Source: Gammaproteobacteria bacterium
Lineage (GTDB): Bacteria; Pseudomonadota; Gammaproteobacteria; Steroidobacterales; SZUA-146
NCBI GenBank assembly: GCA_003228965.1
Contig: QIGP01000228.1
Location: 1-12,083 of the forward strand
DNA length: 12,083 nucleotides
Direction of reading: 5' to 3'
The position numbers were made by a program, and so were the translations under genes. The notes under the pieces are model-generated. The model saw only the letters and a program-made list of their open reading frames with translations. It searched no databases and was not told where the DNA came from. Positions 1 through 10,177 of this stretch are shown here, piece after piece; the stretch's first letter is position 1; each line of letters begins with the position of its first letter.

Positions 1-360
<360 letters not shown>

Positions 361-410
361 CTACTACCTATTAATTATCTGGTTTTACTGCCTTAGTGTG
401 GAAACCGCTT

Positions 411-434
411 TAAGAGCTTTAGTGTTAGCTCTTA
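411..434 (-). promoter_or_regulatory. Inverted repeat across the rpsL stop; possible part of the S7 translational operator
   Basis: On the mRNA strand TAAGAGC (434-428) can pair with GCTCTTA (417-411), a 7-base-pair stem with a 10-base loop that contains the rpsL stop codon. In E. coli, S7 represses str-operon translation by binding a structured rpsL-rpsG intercistronic region. The position here is suitable, but I cannot show that the fold resembles the known S7 site, so the function is inferred. Confidence 0.35.
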
Positions 435-799
435 GGTCGCTTGGCTCCATATTTTGATCGGCCCTGACGGCGATCGGGGACGCCTGCACAATCGAGCGTG
501 CCGCGTATGGTGTGGTAACGCACACCGGGCAAATCTTTAACACGTCCACCGCGAATCAGTACGACCGAGTGCTCCTGAAGGTTGTGACCCTCACCACCAA
601 TGTAGCTGGTAACTTCAAAACTGTTGGTCAAACGAACACGAGCCACTTTACGCATGGCCGAGTTCGGCTTCTTCGGAGTGGTGGTGTAAACGCGCGTACA
701 TACGCCACGTTTTTGCGGACAAGCGGCAAGCGCAGGCACGGTGGATTTAACCACTTTCGTGCGGCGACCCTTGCGAACGAGTTGATTGGTTGTTGCCAT
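425..799 (-). CDS. rpsL: 30S ribosomal protein S12
   Basis: S12 sits at the decoding centre of the 30S subunit and controls tRNA selection accuracy. The 124-residue product has the exact family length and nearly matches E. coli S12: it starts [11 protein letters not shown], has [20 protein letters not shown] in the middle, and [11 protein letters not shown] near residues 87-97. Lys43, Lys88 and Pro91 carry the streptomycin-sensitive (wild-type) residues, and Asp89, the residue methylthiolated in many bacteria, is present. The ATG at 799 was chosen because it gives the family N-terminus and has GAGAG (805-809) 5 bases upstream. The frame runs further upstream to a TTG at 847, but those 16 residues do not resemble S12. 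It is the first gene of the str operon, 240 bases after rpoC. Confidence 0.98.
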   Translation of the reverse strand: MATTNQLVRKGRRTKVVKSTVPALAACPQKRGVCTRVYTTTPKKPNSAMRKVARVRLTNSFEVTSYIGGEGHNLQEHSVVLIRGGRVKDLPGVRYHTIRGTLDCAGVPDRRQGRSKYGAKRPKS

Positions 800-881
800 A
801 GTTACTCTCGATGGTTTACATCTATGTTTATATAAGTTTTTTTGCAACTCGCACTACAATAAGTGCAAGCCACTTTACGCA

Positions 882-914
882 CAAAAACCGCAGGCCGACG
901 CAATGGTCGGCCTG
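882..914 (-). terminator. Intrinsic terminator in the rpoC-rpsL spacer (str leader)
   Basis: On the minus strand CAGGCCGAC (914-906) pairs perfectly with GTCGGCCTG (899-891) around a 6-base loop, a 9-base-pair GC-rich stem. CGG and then TTTTT (887-883) follow. This is a classic rho-independent signal reading in the same direction as the genes. It lies downstream of the predicted str promoter and upstream of rpsL, so it could stop rpoBC read-through, attenuate str transcription, or both. Confidence 0.8.
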
Positions 915-981
915 TAGCCTGTCTGTCGGATCCCGAATTTGGCGCTTTGCGCCCATTCAAAGAACCTGAATCCGTCAAAAG

Positions 982-1018
982 GGCCGAAATTCTATGTTTC
1001 GACCCCCAGACGTGTCAA
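982..1018 (-). promoter_or_regulatory. Predicted sigma-70 promoter of the str operon
   Basis: The minus strand carries TTGACA (1018-1013), a perfect -35 box, then an 18-base spacer and TAGAAT (994-989), which is one mismatch from the -10 consensus. The following bases, TTCGGCCC, form a GC-rich discriminator, as at stringently controlled ribosomal promoters. Transcription would begin near 982, giving a leader of about 180 bases before rpsL. The -35 box starts 22 bases after the rpoC stop codon. Confidence 0.75.
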
Positions 1019-1039
1019 GCGTTGTGCGACGCAAAAGCC

Positions 1040-4000
1040 CTAAGCTTCGCCGCCGCCTTTCACTTCTTCTTTAACTTCTTCATCAGTTGAGGCTTCAGGA
1101 GCATCCGCCACCACTTCCGCCTCAGCCTCAATTACGACCTCTGGAGACTCACCTTCGACCGCAGCGGTCTCGGCAGGTGCTTCATTTTCGGCGTTTTTAG
1201 CCTCAGGCTCGACCTTAGTCTCACCCAAACCATGGGCTTCGAGCTCTAAAGCCAGTAGCTCATCCGCCGTTTTGGTGATGCGTGACTGACGCATTTCCTG
1301 ATGGTGGGCAAAGCCCGTACCAGCCGGAATAAGGCGACCAACAATCACGTTTTCCTTCAATCCGCGCAAATCGTCGCGCAATCCGCGTACAGCCGCCTCG
1401 GTAAGTACCCGAGTGGTCTCCTGGAACGACGCCGCCGAAATGAACGATTCCGTAGCAAGCGAAGCCTTGGTGATACCCAGCAAGATAGGATCGAAAATAG
1501 CCTGCTCTTTACCTTCAGCCAAAAGTTTGTCATTGACCTCGTAGAGACCGGCACGATGTACTTGCTCTCCGCGGAGGTAGTTACTGTCACCTGGATCGCT
1601 GATTTCGACTTTACGCAGCATCTGGCGAATGATCACTTCGATGTGCTTGTCGTTGATACGCACACCCTGGAGTCGGTAGACCTCCTGGATCTCTTTGACC
1701 AGGTAGTCGGCCAAGCGGTCGACCCCACGCAGGCGCAGGATATCGTGCGGGCTTTCTTCACCCTCAGCAATTATCTCACCCTTGGCAACCGTTTCACCCT
1801 CAAACACCAGCAAGTGACGCCACTTTGGAATCAAACCTTCAAAGTCACCGTCGCCGTCGCCAGTGATAATCAGGCGGCGTTTACCTTTGGTTTCTTTACC
1901 GTAACTAATCGTACCGGTAACTTCGGCCAAAATCGCAGACTCTTTAGGCTTGCGCGCCTCAAACAAGTCAGCCACTCGTGGCAAACCACCCGTGATGTCA
2001 CGGTTTTTCGAACCTTCCTGCGGGATACGCGCAATAACATCACCCACAGCCACAGTCGCCCCGTCTTCGAGGTTAATAACCGCGCCGGCTGGCAGCGTGT
2101 ACACCGCTGGAATTTCAGTGTTGGCAAAACAAATGTGCTCGCCGTTTTCGTCAATCAGCATGGCTTGTGGACGTAAATCTTTACCGGCACTGCCACGCTG
2201 TTTCGGATCGGTAATCACAAGACTCGTGACACCAGTGAACTCGTCGGTCTCAGCCGAGATCGTTATGCCGTCCTCAAAGTCCTGGAACTTGATGCGACCC
2301 GCCACCTCGGTAATAACAGGGTGTGTATGCGGATCCCAGGTAGCGACAACTTGACCAGCTGTAACATCGTCGCCTTCTTTGACTGTGAGGTTCGCGCCGT
2401 AAGGGATCTTGTAGCGCTCGCGCTCGCGACCAAACTCGTCGATCACCCCAATCTCACCTGAGCGAGACACCGCCACAATGTGGCCTTTTTGGTGAACAAC
2501 CGTTTTCATGGTGTGCAGTCGAATAGATCCTTCGTGCTTGATTTCGACGCTGCTAACCGCTGCTGCCCGAGACGCTGCACCACCAATGTGGAACGTACGC
2601 ATAGTCAGCTGGGTACCTGGCTCACCAATGGACTGAGCTGCGATAACACCAACCGCTTCGCCCAGGTTTATCAGGTGGCCACGAGCAAGGTCGCGACCGT
2701 AACAGGTGGAACACACGCCGTAACGGGTATCACACGCGATCGGTGATCGAACCATTACCTGGTCAACCGACGCTTCTTCAATCAGGTCGACCAGTTTCTC
2801 GTCAAAGAGTGTTCCGGCTTCAAGCAGCACTTCTTCGGTACCAGGCTTGAGTACGTCAATGGCAACCACTCGTCCAAGAACACGTTCGCCAAGCGCTTCA
2901 ACAACGTCACCACCTTCAACAATAGGTGACATCATCAGACCGTTTGTCGTACCGCAATCCAACTCGGTTACCACCAGATCCTGAGCAACATCAACAAGAC
3001 GCCGGGTCAGGTAACCAGAGTTCGCGGTTTTAAGCGCGGTATCGGCCAAACCTTTACGAGCCCCGTGAGTCGAGATGAAGTACTGAAGTACGTTCAGGCC
3101 TTCGCGGAAGTTAGCCGTAATTGGCGTTTCGATAATGGAACCGTCGGGCTTGGCCATCAGGCCTCGCATACCGGCGAGCTGACGAATCTGCGCCGCACTA
3201 CCCCGGGCACCTGAGTCGGCCATCATGTAAATCGAGTTAAACGACTCTTGTTCGACGGTCGAACCATCGGCTGCGGTAACTGTTTCAGTACCCAGCTTGT
3301 TCATCATGGCTTTCGCCACCTGGTCGTTGGTACGAGACCAGATGTCGACCACTTTGTTGTAGCGTTCGCCGTTGGTCACAAGACCTGACGCGTATTGGTT
3401 TTCAATTTCACGCACGTCCGTTTCGGCGGAAGCCAAAATATCGCCTTTCTCAAGCGGTACAACCATGTCGTTAATGCCGATAGAGACGCCTGATTTAGTT
3501 GCGTAACTAAACCCGGTGTACATAAGTTTATCGGCAAACACCACAGTCTTCTTCAAACCACACACGCGGTAACTGCGGTTTATCAAGTTTGAAATCGCAC
3601 GTTTGGTGAGGTTGCGGTTAACGTGATCGAACGACAGACCTTTGGGAAGAATCTCTGAAATGAGTGCACGGCCCACAGTAGTTTCTATAACGCTGTGTTT
3701 ACTGTGTACCACACGATCTTCGTCGGTCCAGGTATCAAGGATGCGTGCTTTCACCATGGCCTGCAAATCGGCATCGCCGTTTTCGTAGGCACGATGCACT
3801 TCATCGATGTCGGCAAAGATCATGCCTTCACCTTTAGCGTTAACGCGTGTGCGCGTCATGAAGTACAGGCCCAATACCACGTCCTGCGAAGGTACGATAA
3901 TGGGCTCGCCGTTAGCAGGCGACAGAATGTTGTTCGACGACATCATCAGTGCGCGTGCTTCCAGCTGCGCCTCGATTGATAACGGAACGTGAACGGCCAT

Positions 4001-5395
4001 TTGGTCGCCGTCGAAGTCGGCGTTAAACGCAGTACATACGAGCGGGTGAAGCTGAATCGCTTTACCTTCAATTAGTACCGGCTCAAACGCTTGAATACCA
4101 AGACGGTGAAGCGTTGGCGCACGGTTAAGCATAACAGGATGCTCACGAATGACTTTAGCCAGGATATCCCAGACTTCAGGTCCTTCGCGCTCAACCAGAC
4201 GTTTCGCTGCTTTAATGGTTTGTGCCAGATCTTGCTTTTGAAGACGGCTGAAGATGAACGGCTTGAATAGTTCGAGCGCCATTTTCTTGGGCAAACCACA
4301 CTGATGCAATTTAAGGGTAGGACCAACCACGATTACTGAACGACCGGAGTAGTCAACACGTTTACCCAGCAGGTTTTGACGGAAACGCCCCTGCTTGCCT
4401 TTAATCATGTCGGCAAGCGATTTAAGCGGGCGTTTGTTGGTGCCCGAAATAGCTCGGCCACGGCGTCCGTTGTCGAGAAGCGCGTCAACAGATTCTTGCA
4501 ACATGCGTTTTTCGTTGCGCACAATAATATCCGGAGCGTTGAGCTCCAGCAGGCGGCGCAACCGGTTGTTACGGTTGATTACGCGGCGGTACAGATCGTT
4601 CAGGTCAGACGTTGCGAAACGACCGCCTTCCAGAGGTACCAGAGGACGTAGATCGGGCGGAAGAACAGGCAGAACTGTCAGCACCATCCACTGTGGTTTA
4701 TTGCCAGATTCGATAAAGGCTTCAAGCAATTTAAGTCGCTTGGATGCACGCTTGATGCGGGTTTCACTTTTGGTGCCCGCAATCTCTTCACGCACTTTTT
4801 CGATCTCTTCGTTGAGATCGAGCGTACGCAACATTTCGTGAACAGCTTCGGCACCCATACGGGCGTCGAATTCGTCACCGTGCTCTTCAATCGCCTCAAG
4901 GTAGCCGTCGTCGGACATCAAGCTACCGCGCTCCAGCGGAGTAAGACCGGGGTCGACCACAACAAACGCTTCAAAATACAACACGCGCTCAATTTCCCGC
5001 AGCGTCATATCCAGCATCAAACCAATACGCGAAGGTAGAGATTTGAGGAACCATATATGGGCAACCGGAGAAGCCAGTTCAATGTGCGCCATGCGCTCAC
5101 GACGAACTTTAGACTGAGTGACTTCCACACCGCATTTTTCGCAGACTACGCCACGGTGCTTGAGACGTTTGTACTTACCACACAGGCACTCATAGTCTTT
5201 AACCGGGCCAAAAATCTTGGCACAGAACAAACCATCACGTTCAGGTTTGAACGTACGGTAGTTAATAGTTTCCGGTTTCTTAACTTCGCCGAACGACCAG
5301 GAACGTACCATGTCCGGTGAGGCCAGCCCAATGCGAATTGCATCGAAGTCTTCAACCGGGGCCTGTTGTTTGAACAATTTCAATAGGTCTTTCAT
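1040..5395 (-). CDS. rpoC: DNA-directed RNA polymerase subunit beta'
   Basis: Beta' supplies the catalytic magnesium site and clamp of RNA polymerase. The product is 1451 residues, against about 1407 in E. coli. N-terminal zinc-finger cysteines are at 70, 72, 85 and 88. The active-site motif [12 protein letters not shown] places its aspartates at 460, 462 and 464, the same numbers as in E. coli. The second zinc site is seen in [15 protein letters not shown], and the trigger loop in [17 protein letters not shown] long insert of the gammaproteobacterial type follows, before [16 protein letters not shown]. Near the C-terminus [20 protein letters not shown] is intact. The extra length is largely a 60-residue acidic tail (about residues 1392-1451) with 18 Glu, 2 Asp and only 4 Lys. 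The ATG at 5395 gives the usual [10 protein letters not shown] start, preceded by GGGTGA. It lies 78 bases after rpoB and is co-transcribed with it. Confidence 0.99.
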   Translation of the reverse strand: MKDLLKLFKQQAPVEDFDAIRIGLASPDMVRSWSFGEVKKPETINYRTFKPERDGLFCAKIFGPVKDYECLCGKYKRLKHRGVVCEKCGVEVTQSKVRRERMAHIELASPVAHIWFLKSLPSRIGLMLDMTLREIERVLYFEAFVVVDPGLTPLERGSLMSDDGYLEAIEEHGDEFDARMGAEAVHEMLRTLDLNEEIEKVREEIAGTKSETRIKRASKRLKLLEAFIESGNKPQWMVLTVLPVLPPDLRPLVPLEGGRFATSDLNDLYRRVINRNNRLRRLLELNAPDIIVRNEKRMLQESVDALLDNGRRGRAISGTNKRPLKSLADMIKGKQGRFRQNLLGKRVDYSGRSVIVVGPTLKLHQCGLPKKMALELFKPFIFSRLQKQDLAQTIKAAKRLVEREGPEVWDILAKVIREHPVMLNRAPTLHRLGIQAFEPVLIEGKAIQLHPLVCTAFNADFDGDQMAVHVPLSIEAQLEARALMMSSNNILSPANGEPIIVPSQDVVLGLYFMTRTRVNAKGEGMIFADIDEVHRAYENGDADLQAMVKARILDTWTDEDRVVHSKHSVIETTVGRALISEILPKGLSFDHVNRNLTKRAISNLINRSYRVCGLKKTVVFADKLMYTGFSYATKSGVSIGINDMVVPLEKGDILASAETDVREIENQYASGLVTNGERYNKVVDIWSRTNDQVAKAMMNKLGTETVTAADGSTVEQESFNSIYMMADSGARGSAAQIRQLAGMRGLMAKPDGSIIETPITANFREGLNVLQYFISTHGARKGLADTALKTANSGYLTRRLVDVAQDLVVTELDCGTTNGLMMSPIVEGGDVVEALGERVLGRVVAIDVLKPGTEEVLLEAGTLFDEKLVDLIEEASVDQVMVRSPIACDTRYGVCSTCYGRDLARGHLINLGEAVGVIAAQSIGEPGTQLTMRTFHIGGAASRAAAVSSVEIKHEGSIRLHTMKTVVHQKGHIVAVSRSGEIGVIDEFGRERERYKIPYGANLTVKEGDDVTAGQVVATWDPHTHPVITEVAGRIKFQDFEDGITISAETDEFTGVTSLVITDPKQRGSAGKDLRPQAMLIDENGEHICFANTEIPAVYTLPAGAVINLEDGATVAVGDVIARIPQEGSKNRDITGGLPRVADLFEARKPKESAILAEVTGTISYGKETKGKRRLIITGDGDGDFEGLIPKWRHLLVFEGETVAKGEIIAEGEESPHDILRLRGVDRLADYLVKEIQEVYRLQGVRINDKHIEVIIRQMLRKVEISDPGDSNYLRGEQVHRAGLYEVNDKLLAEGKEQAIFDPILLGITKASLATESFISAASFQETTRVLTEAAVRGLRDDLRGLKENVIVGRLIPAGTGFAHHQEMRQSRITKTADELLALELEAHGLGETKVEPEAKNAENEAPAETAAVEGESPEVVIEAEAEVVADAPEASTDEEVKEEVKGGGEA

Positions 5396-5473
5396 ATGTC
5401 ACCCATCCATTCAGGATTTGCTGAGTTTCTTAACAAGCTTGCGTAACCCAAACTACGTTTAAGTTGTATTGAG

Positions 5474-8400
5474 TTACGTACTCGGATCCTGCTCGAGTTC
5501 AAGATTAATGCCCAACGAGCGGATCTCTTTGACCAGCACATTGAACGACTCGGGCATGCCCGGATCCATGGAGTGCTCGCCGTCGACAATATTCTTATAC
5601 ATTTTCGTTCGACCCTGCACGTCATCGGATTTGACGGTAAGCATTTCCTGGAGCGTGTGGGCAGCGCCGTAGGCTTCGAGCGCCCAGACCTCCATCTCTC
5701 CGAAACGCTGACCACCGAACTGCGCTTTACCACCCAGAGGCTGCTGCGTTACCAGACTGTAAGGCCCGGTTGAGCGTGCATGCATTTTGTCGTCAACCAA
5801 GTGATTAAGTTTAAGCATGTACATGTAGCCAACTGTAGTCTCGCGTTCAAATTCCTGACCTGTACGCCCATCGGTGAGCTGGGTTTGACCCGACTCCGGC
5901 ATATCGGCAAGCCTGAACATGTGTTTGATTTCGCTCTCGTCGGCACCATCGAATACGGGCGTTGCCATAGGTACGCCGCTTCGAAGATTGCCTGCAAGCT
6001 CCAGAACTTCGTCGTCGTTGAAACTGTCGATTTGTTCTTTCCGACCGCCTGTTTCGTTGTATACCTGATTCAGGAAATCGCGCAATTCTTGCACTTCACC
6101 CTTGGCGTCCAGCATCTTGCCAATTTTAAGGCCAAGACCTCGTGCGGCCCAACCCAAGTGAGTTTCAAGCACCTGCCCAACGTTCATACGCGAAGGCACA
6201 CCGAGAGGGTTCAAGACAATATCAACAGGGGTTCCATCAGCCATATACGGCATATCTTCGACAGGCACGATGGTTGAGATAACACCTTTGTTACCATGAC
6301 GACCAGCCATTTTGTCACCAGGCTGCACGCGACGTTTAACAGCAAGGTAAACCTTGACCATCTTCAGCACACCGGGTGCCAAATCGTCGCCTGCCGTAAT
6401 TTTTACGCGTTTCTCTTCGTAACGTCTGCGGAACTCTTCTTCCTGATCGGCCAGAAGTTTTGCGGCCTCTTCAAGAGTCTTGTTCGCGTCTTCGTTACGC
6501 AGACGAATTTCAAACCATTTTTTGCGGTCGAGATCGTCAAGATACTGCTTGGTGACTTTCGAGCCAGCATTGAGGCCGTCAGGACCACCTTCAGAAATCT
6601 TGCCAACCAGCAATCGCTCCATACGCTGGAAGACGTCGCCTTCAAGTATACGCTGCTGATCTGACAAATCTTTTTGTACGCTTTCAAGCTCGGCCGCTTC
6701 GATGGCCAATGCTCGAGAGTCTTTATCTACGCCGTCACGGGTAAACACACGCACGTCTATCACGGTGCCGTCCATACCAGGTGGTACGCGCAGCGACGTG
6801 TCTTTAACGTCGCTGGCTTTCTCACCGAAAATGGCACGTAGCAGTTTTTCTTCCGGCGTTAACTGTGATTCACCTTTCGGTGTCACTTTACCTACCAAAA
6901 TATCTCCGCCTTTAACTTCAGCACCAATGTAAGCAATACCCGACTCGTCGAGCTTGCCAAGCGCTGAATCTCCGACGTTTGGAATATCAGCTGTGATCTC
7001 TTCAGAACCCAGTTTCGTGTCACGGGCCACACAGGCCAGCTCTTCGATGTGAATGGTTGTGAAGCGATCTTCTTGTACGACACGCTCTGAAATCAGAATC
7101 GAGTCTTCGAAGTTGTAGCCGTTCCACGGCATAAAGGCGACCAACAGGTTTTGTCCGAGAGCCAGCTCACCCAAATCGGTGGACGGCCCGTCGGCCATAA
7201 CGTCGCCACGAGCAACGCTGTTGCCTGCTTTAACAAGAGGACGCTGGTTAATACACGTGTTCTGGTTTGAACGGGTGTATTTGGTCAGGTTGTAAATGTC
7301 GACACCTGACTCACCAACTACTGTTTCGTCGTCGTTTACACGAATCACGATGCGTGACGCATCGACCGAGTCTACGAAGCCGCCGCGGGTGGCAATAACC
7401 GTCACGCCCGAGTCAACGGCAACGATACGCTCCATGCCGGTGCCTACGAATGGTTTCTCGGCACGCAGAGTTGGCACGGCCTGACGTTGCATGTTTGAAC
7501 CCATGAGGGCGCGGTTAGCATCGTCGTGCTCAAGGAACGGAATCAGTGACGCCGCTACCGACACGATTTGTCGTGGCGACACATCCATGTACTGGATGCG
7601 ATCAGGACCGGTCAAGGTGAATTCGTTCATGTGTCGGCAAGAAACCAACGCATCTTCAAATTCGCCTTTTTCGCTGAGTTCGGCGTTAGCCTGCGCAATA
7701 ACGTATTCACTTTCCTCAATAGCTGACAAGTATTCAATGTCAGCCGTCACTTTGCCGTCCGTAACTTTACGGTAAGGCGTTTCAAGGAAGCCGTAGTCGT
7801 TGGTTCGAGCGTAAACAGCCAGCGAGTTGATCAAACCAATGTTTGGACCCTCAGGCGTTTCAATAGGACATACGCGGCCGTAGTGAGTTGGGTGCACATC
7901 ACGCACCTCAAAGCCTGCGCGCTCACGGGTCAAACCACCTGGTCCAAGAGCCGACACCCGACGTTTGTGTGTGACTTCAGACAGCGGGTTGTTCTGATCC
8001 ATAAACTGCGACAGCTGGCTTGAGCCAAAGAACTCTTTGACAGCAGCCGCTACGGGTTTAGCGTTGATCATTTCTTGAGGCATCAGGCCATCAGCCTCAG
8101 CTGAAGTCAGACGTTCTTTAACCGCACGCTCGACTCGAACCAAACCGATGCGGAAGGCATTTTCAGCCATCTCACCAACGCTTCGAATACGGCGGTTACC
8201 GAGGTGATCGATATCGTCGACCACACCCTTGCCGTTACGAATATCGATAAGTGTTTTGAGCACAGAAATAATGTCTTCGCGCGACAGAATGCCTTCGCCT
8301 TCTGAGTCTTTACGGCCAACTCGACGGTTGAACTTCATACGACCAACAGCCGACAAGTCGTAGCGCTCTGGGTTAAAGAACAAGTTTTGGAACAAGTTCT

Positions 8401-9562
8401 CGGCGGCGTCTTTCGTAGGTGGCTCACCAGGACGCATCATGCGGTAGATCTCAACCAACGCTTCCAGGCGGGTGGTTGTGGTATCGATGCGCAGCGTATT
8501 CGAGATGAACGGGCCACGATCGAGATCGTTCACGTAAAGCGTTTCAACCTGGGGAATGCCCACTTTGAGGATTGCTTCGATTTGCTCAAGAATGAGCTCG
8601 TCGTTTGCCGTTGCCAACACTTCACCCGTCTCAGGGTCTACTACGTCATGAGCAATGATTTTGCCCACGAGATAGTCTGGAGGCACAGCCATTGAGGTAA
8701 CGCGGGCTTTGGTCAGTGCACGCACGTGACGTGCCGTGATACGACGCCCTTCTTCAACCAGAATCTTGCCACCCACAGCCAGGTCGAAACCAGCGGTGTC
8801 GCCTTTAAGGCGCTCAGGGTCGAGTTCCATGGTGATGTCTTCACCCTGGATTTCAAACGTGTTCTTGTCGAAAAAGATGTCGAGAATTTCGTTATTCTCA
8901 AGACCCAGCGCACGCAGAATGATCGTTACCGGCAGTTTGCGGCGACGGTCAATTCGAGAAAACACGCCATCTTTAGGATCGAACTCAAAGTCGAGCCATG
9001 AACCGCGGTAAGGAATTACTCGTGCAGAGTATAGAACTTTACCGGATGAATGCGTTTTACCCTTGTCGTGATCGAAGAACACGCCAGGTGAACGGTGCAG
9101 CTGGGACACAATGACACGCTCGGTGCCGTTGATCACAAACGTGCCGTTTTCAGTCATCAGAGGCATTTCACCCAGATAAACTTCCTGTTCGCGCACGTCT
9201 TTAACCGGTTTCTTGGCACCGGATGCTTCTTTGTCGTAGATCACCAGACGAACTTTGACGCGTAAAGGTGCTGCGTAGGTCAAGCCTCGCAGTTGACACT
9301 CTTTGACGTCAAAAATTGGCTTACCTAATCGGTAGCTTGCATATTCCAACGCTGCGTTACCGCTGTAACTAACGATCGGCAGCACAGTTTGAAACGCCGC
9401 GTGCAAGCCCTGATCGATGCGGTTATCTGGAGGCGTGTCGGCCTGCAAAAACTTACGATAGGAGTCGAGTTGAATCGATAGCAGGTAAGGAATCTTGAGA
9501 ATACTTGGGCGTTTGCCAAAGTCTTTACGAATTCGCTTTTTCTCAGTAAAAGCATACGCCAT
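5474..9562 (-). CDS. rpoB: DNA-directed RNA polymerase subunit beta
   Basis: Beta forms one pincer of RNA polymerase and part of the active-site channel. The product is 1362 residues, against 1342 in E. coli. It opens [19 protein letters not shown] and has [14 protein letters not shown] in the protrusion/lobe region. The rifampicin-binding cluster starts at [14 protein letters not shown], with wild-type Asp522, His532 and Ser537 (E. coli 516, 526, 531). Farther on come [28 protein letters not shown] and the C-terminal block [20 protein letters not shown]. Most of the extra length sits before GDDLAPG, where about 13 residues are added relative to E. coli in a lineage-variable region. The ATG at 9562 was preferred over one at 9577 because MAYAF matches the family start and GAGGT (9571-9575) lies 8 bases upstream of it, overlapping the alternative start. 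It follows rplL after 182 bases. Confidence 0.99.
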   Translation of the reverse strand: MAYAFTEKKRIRKDFGKRPSILKIPYLLSIQLDSYRKFLQADTPPDNRIDQGLHAAFQTVLPIVSYSGNAALEYASYRLGKPIFDVKECQLRGLTYAAPLRVKVRLVIYDKEASGAKKPVKDVREQEVYLGEMPLMTENGTFVINGTERVIVSQLHRSPGVFFDHDKGKTHSSGKVLYSARVIPYRGSWLDFEFDPKDGVFSRIDRRRKLPVTIILRALGLENNEILDIFFDKNTFEIQGEDITMELDPERLKGDTAGFDLAVGGKILVEEGRRITARHVRALTKARVTSMAVPPDYLVGKIIAHDVVDPETGEVLATANDELILEQIEAILKVGIPQVETLYVNDLDRGPFISNTLRIDTTTTRLEALVEIYRMMRPGEPPTKDAAENLFQNLFFNPERYDLSAVGRMKFNRRVGRKDSEGEGILSREDIISVLKTLIDIRNGKGVVDDIDHLGNRRIRSVGEMAENAFRIGLVRVERAVKERLTSAEADGLMPQEMINAKPVAAAVKEFFGSSQLSQFMDQNNPLSEVTHKRRVSALGPGGLTRERAGFEVRDVHPTHYGRVCPIETPEGPNIGLINSLAVYARTNDYGFLETPYRKVTDGKVTADIEYLSAIEESEYVIAQANAELSEKGEFEDALVSCRHMNEFTLTGPDRIQYMDVSPRQIVSVAASLIPFLEHDDANRALMGSNMQRQAVPTLRAEKPFVGTGMERIVAVDSGVTVIATRGGFVDSVDASRIVIRVNDDETVVGESGVDIYNLTKYTRSNQNTCINQRPLVKAGNSVARGDVMADGPSTDLGELALGQNLLVAFMPWNGYNFEDSILISERVVQEDRFTTIHIEELACVARDTKLGSEEITADIPNVGDSALGKLDESGIAYIGAEVKGGDILVGKVTPKGESQLTPEEKLLRAIFGEKASDVKDTSLRVPPGMDGTVIDVRVFTRDGVDKDSRALAIEAAELESVQKDLSDQQRILEGDVFQRMERLLVGKISEGGPDGLNAGSKVTKQYLDDLDRKKWFEIRLRNEDANKTLEEAAKLLADQEEEFRRRYEEKRVKITAGDDLAPGVLKMVKVYLAVKRRVQPGDKMAGRHGNKGVISTIVPVEDMPYMADGTPVDIVLNPLGVPSRMNVGQVLETHLGWAARGLGLKIGKMLDAKGEVQELRDFLNQVYNETGGRKEQIDSFNDDEVLELAGNLRSGVPMATPVFDGADESEIKHMFRLADMPESGQTQLTDGRTGQEFERETTVGYMYMLKLNHLVDDKMHARSTGPYSLVTQQPLGGKAQFGGQRFGEMEVWALEAYGAAHTLQEMLTVKSDDVQGRTKMYKNIVDGEHSMDPGMPESFNVLVKEIRSLGINLELEQDPST

Positions 9563-9570
9563 GGTCGGTG

Positions 9571-9575
9571 ACCTC
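9571..9575 (-). promoter_or_regulatory. rpoB ribosome binding site that fixes the start
   Basis: GAGGT lies 8 bases before the ATG at 9562. It overlaps the codons of the alternative in-frame ATG at 9577, which has no good Shine-Dalgarno of its own, so it supports the shorter, family-like N-terminus. Confidence 0.7.
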
Positions 9576-9600
9576 ATCTATTTGTTCCAAGCTGTAATGC

Positions 9601-9614
9601 GTTCGAAATCGAAC
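9601..9614 (-). repeat. Small perfect hairpin upstream of rpoB
   Basis: GTTCGA and TCGAAC form a 6-base-pair stem with a 2-base centre, in the spacer between the attenuator hairpin and rpoB. No T-run follows, so it is not a terminator. In E. coli an RNase III processing site lies in this spacer; whether this short element takes part in mRNA processing here cannot be told. Confidence 0.3.
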
Positions 9615-9649
9615 AGGGGCAGCCTGTCACCCCAATATTTCTACTTTTT

Positions 9650-9686
9650 GATAAAGCGCAAAAGCCGGCGGTTAAAAACCGCCGGC
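9650..9686 (-). terminator. Attenuator-type terminator between rplL and rpoB
   Basis: On the minus strand GCCGGCGGTT (9686-9677) pairs with AACCGCCGGC (9673-9664) around a 3-base loop, a perfect 10-base-pair stem. TTTTGCGCTTT follows. The interrupted T-tract suggests partial rather than complete termination. This matches the position of the well-known rplL-rpoB attenuator of E. coli, which lets only a minority of transcripts reach rpoBC so that polymerase subunits are made at lower levels than ribosomal proteins. Confidence 0.8.
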
Positions 9687-9705
9687 AAATGCGTTATCTG
9701 GGCCT

Positions 9706-9721
9706 GCAGAGATAGCTCTGC
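9706..9721 (-). repeat. Short hairpin after the rplL stop
   Basis: GCAGAG and CTCTGC form a 6-base-pair stem with a 4-base loop, 23 bases after rplL and just before the attenuator hairpin. No T-run follows. It may protect the 3' end of the rplJL message or be a minor part of the spacer fold; the role is inference. Confidence 0.3.
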
Positions 9722-9744
9722 CTGCTCAGCCTAACAAGGGTCGA

Positions 9745-10119
9745 TTACTTAATTTCGACCGCTGCGCCAACTTCTTCAAGTTGCTTTTTAATGTCTTCTG
9801 CTTCGTCTTTGTTAACAGCTTCTTTAACTGGTGAAGGAGCGCCTTCAACCAAATCTTTAGCTTGTTTAAGACCAAGGCCAGTGATACCGCGAACCGCCTT
9901 AATCACAGGCACTTTATTAGCACCGAAGCTCGTCATAATAACGTCGAACTCAGTTTGCTCTTCTGCAGCAGCACCGCCGTCAGCAGGGGCCGCAGCCATT
10001 GCCATAGGGGCAGCAGCAGTAACTCCAAACTTGTCTTCCATCATGGTGATGAGTTCTACAACATCCATCACGCTCTTATCTGCAATCGCATTCAAAATAT
10101 CTTCATTTGAAAGGGACAT
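9745..10119 (-). CDS. rplL: 50S ribosomal protein L7/L12
   Basis: L7/L12 is the multi-copy acidic stalk protein that recruits and activates EF-Tu, EF-G, IF2 and release factors on the 50S subunit. The product is 124 residues, about the family length. The N-terminal dimerisation domain (about 1-33) contains [21 protein letters not shown]. An Ala/Pro/Gly-rich flexible hinge (about 35-52) follows. The globular C-terminal domain (about 54-124) carries the factor-binding surface [18 protein letters not shown] and [14 protein letters not shown]. The start has a GGAG ribosome binding site 8 bases upstream. It lies 58 bases after rplJ, in the standard order; in E. coli the two are translationally coupled so that four or six L7/L12 copies are made per L10. 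Confidence 0.98.
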   Translation of the reverse strand: MSLSNEDILNAIADKSVMDVVELITMMEDKFGVTAAAPMAMAAAPADGGAAAEEQTEFDVIMTSFGANKVPVIKAVRGITGLGLKQAKDLVEGAPSPVKEAVNKDEAEDIKKQLEEVGAAVEIK

Positions 10120-10177
10120 TTCTTACTCCAATAACTCTTTTATGTATTACCTAAAAATTAATCTGAACCGAGAAGAT

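Noticed and set aside
800..847. N-terminal extension of rpsL to an upstream TTG.
   Set aside because: The 16 extra residues do not resemble S12; the ATG at 799 gives exactly the 124-residue family length and has a ribosome binding site.
941..953. Perfect GGCGC/GCGCC hairpin in the rpoC-rpsL spacer as a terminator.
   Set aside because: The stem is only 5 base pairs and neither strand has a T-tract after it; it may be a small leader hairpin but cannot be called a terminator.
1301..2176. A 291-codon open frame on the plus strand inside rpoC.
   Set aside because: It is wholly antisense to an intact, highly conserved rpoC, resembles no family I know and has no promoter or ribosome binding site I can see; it is a shadow of rpoC codon use.
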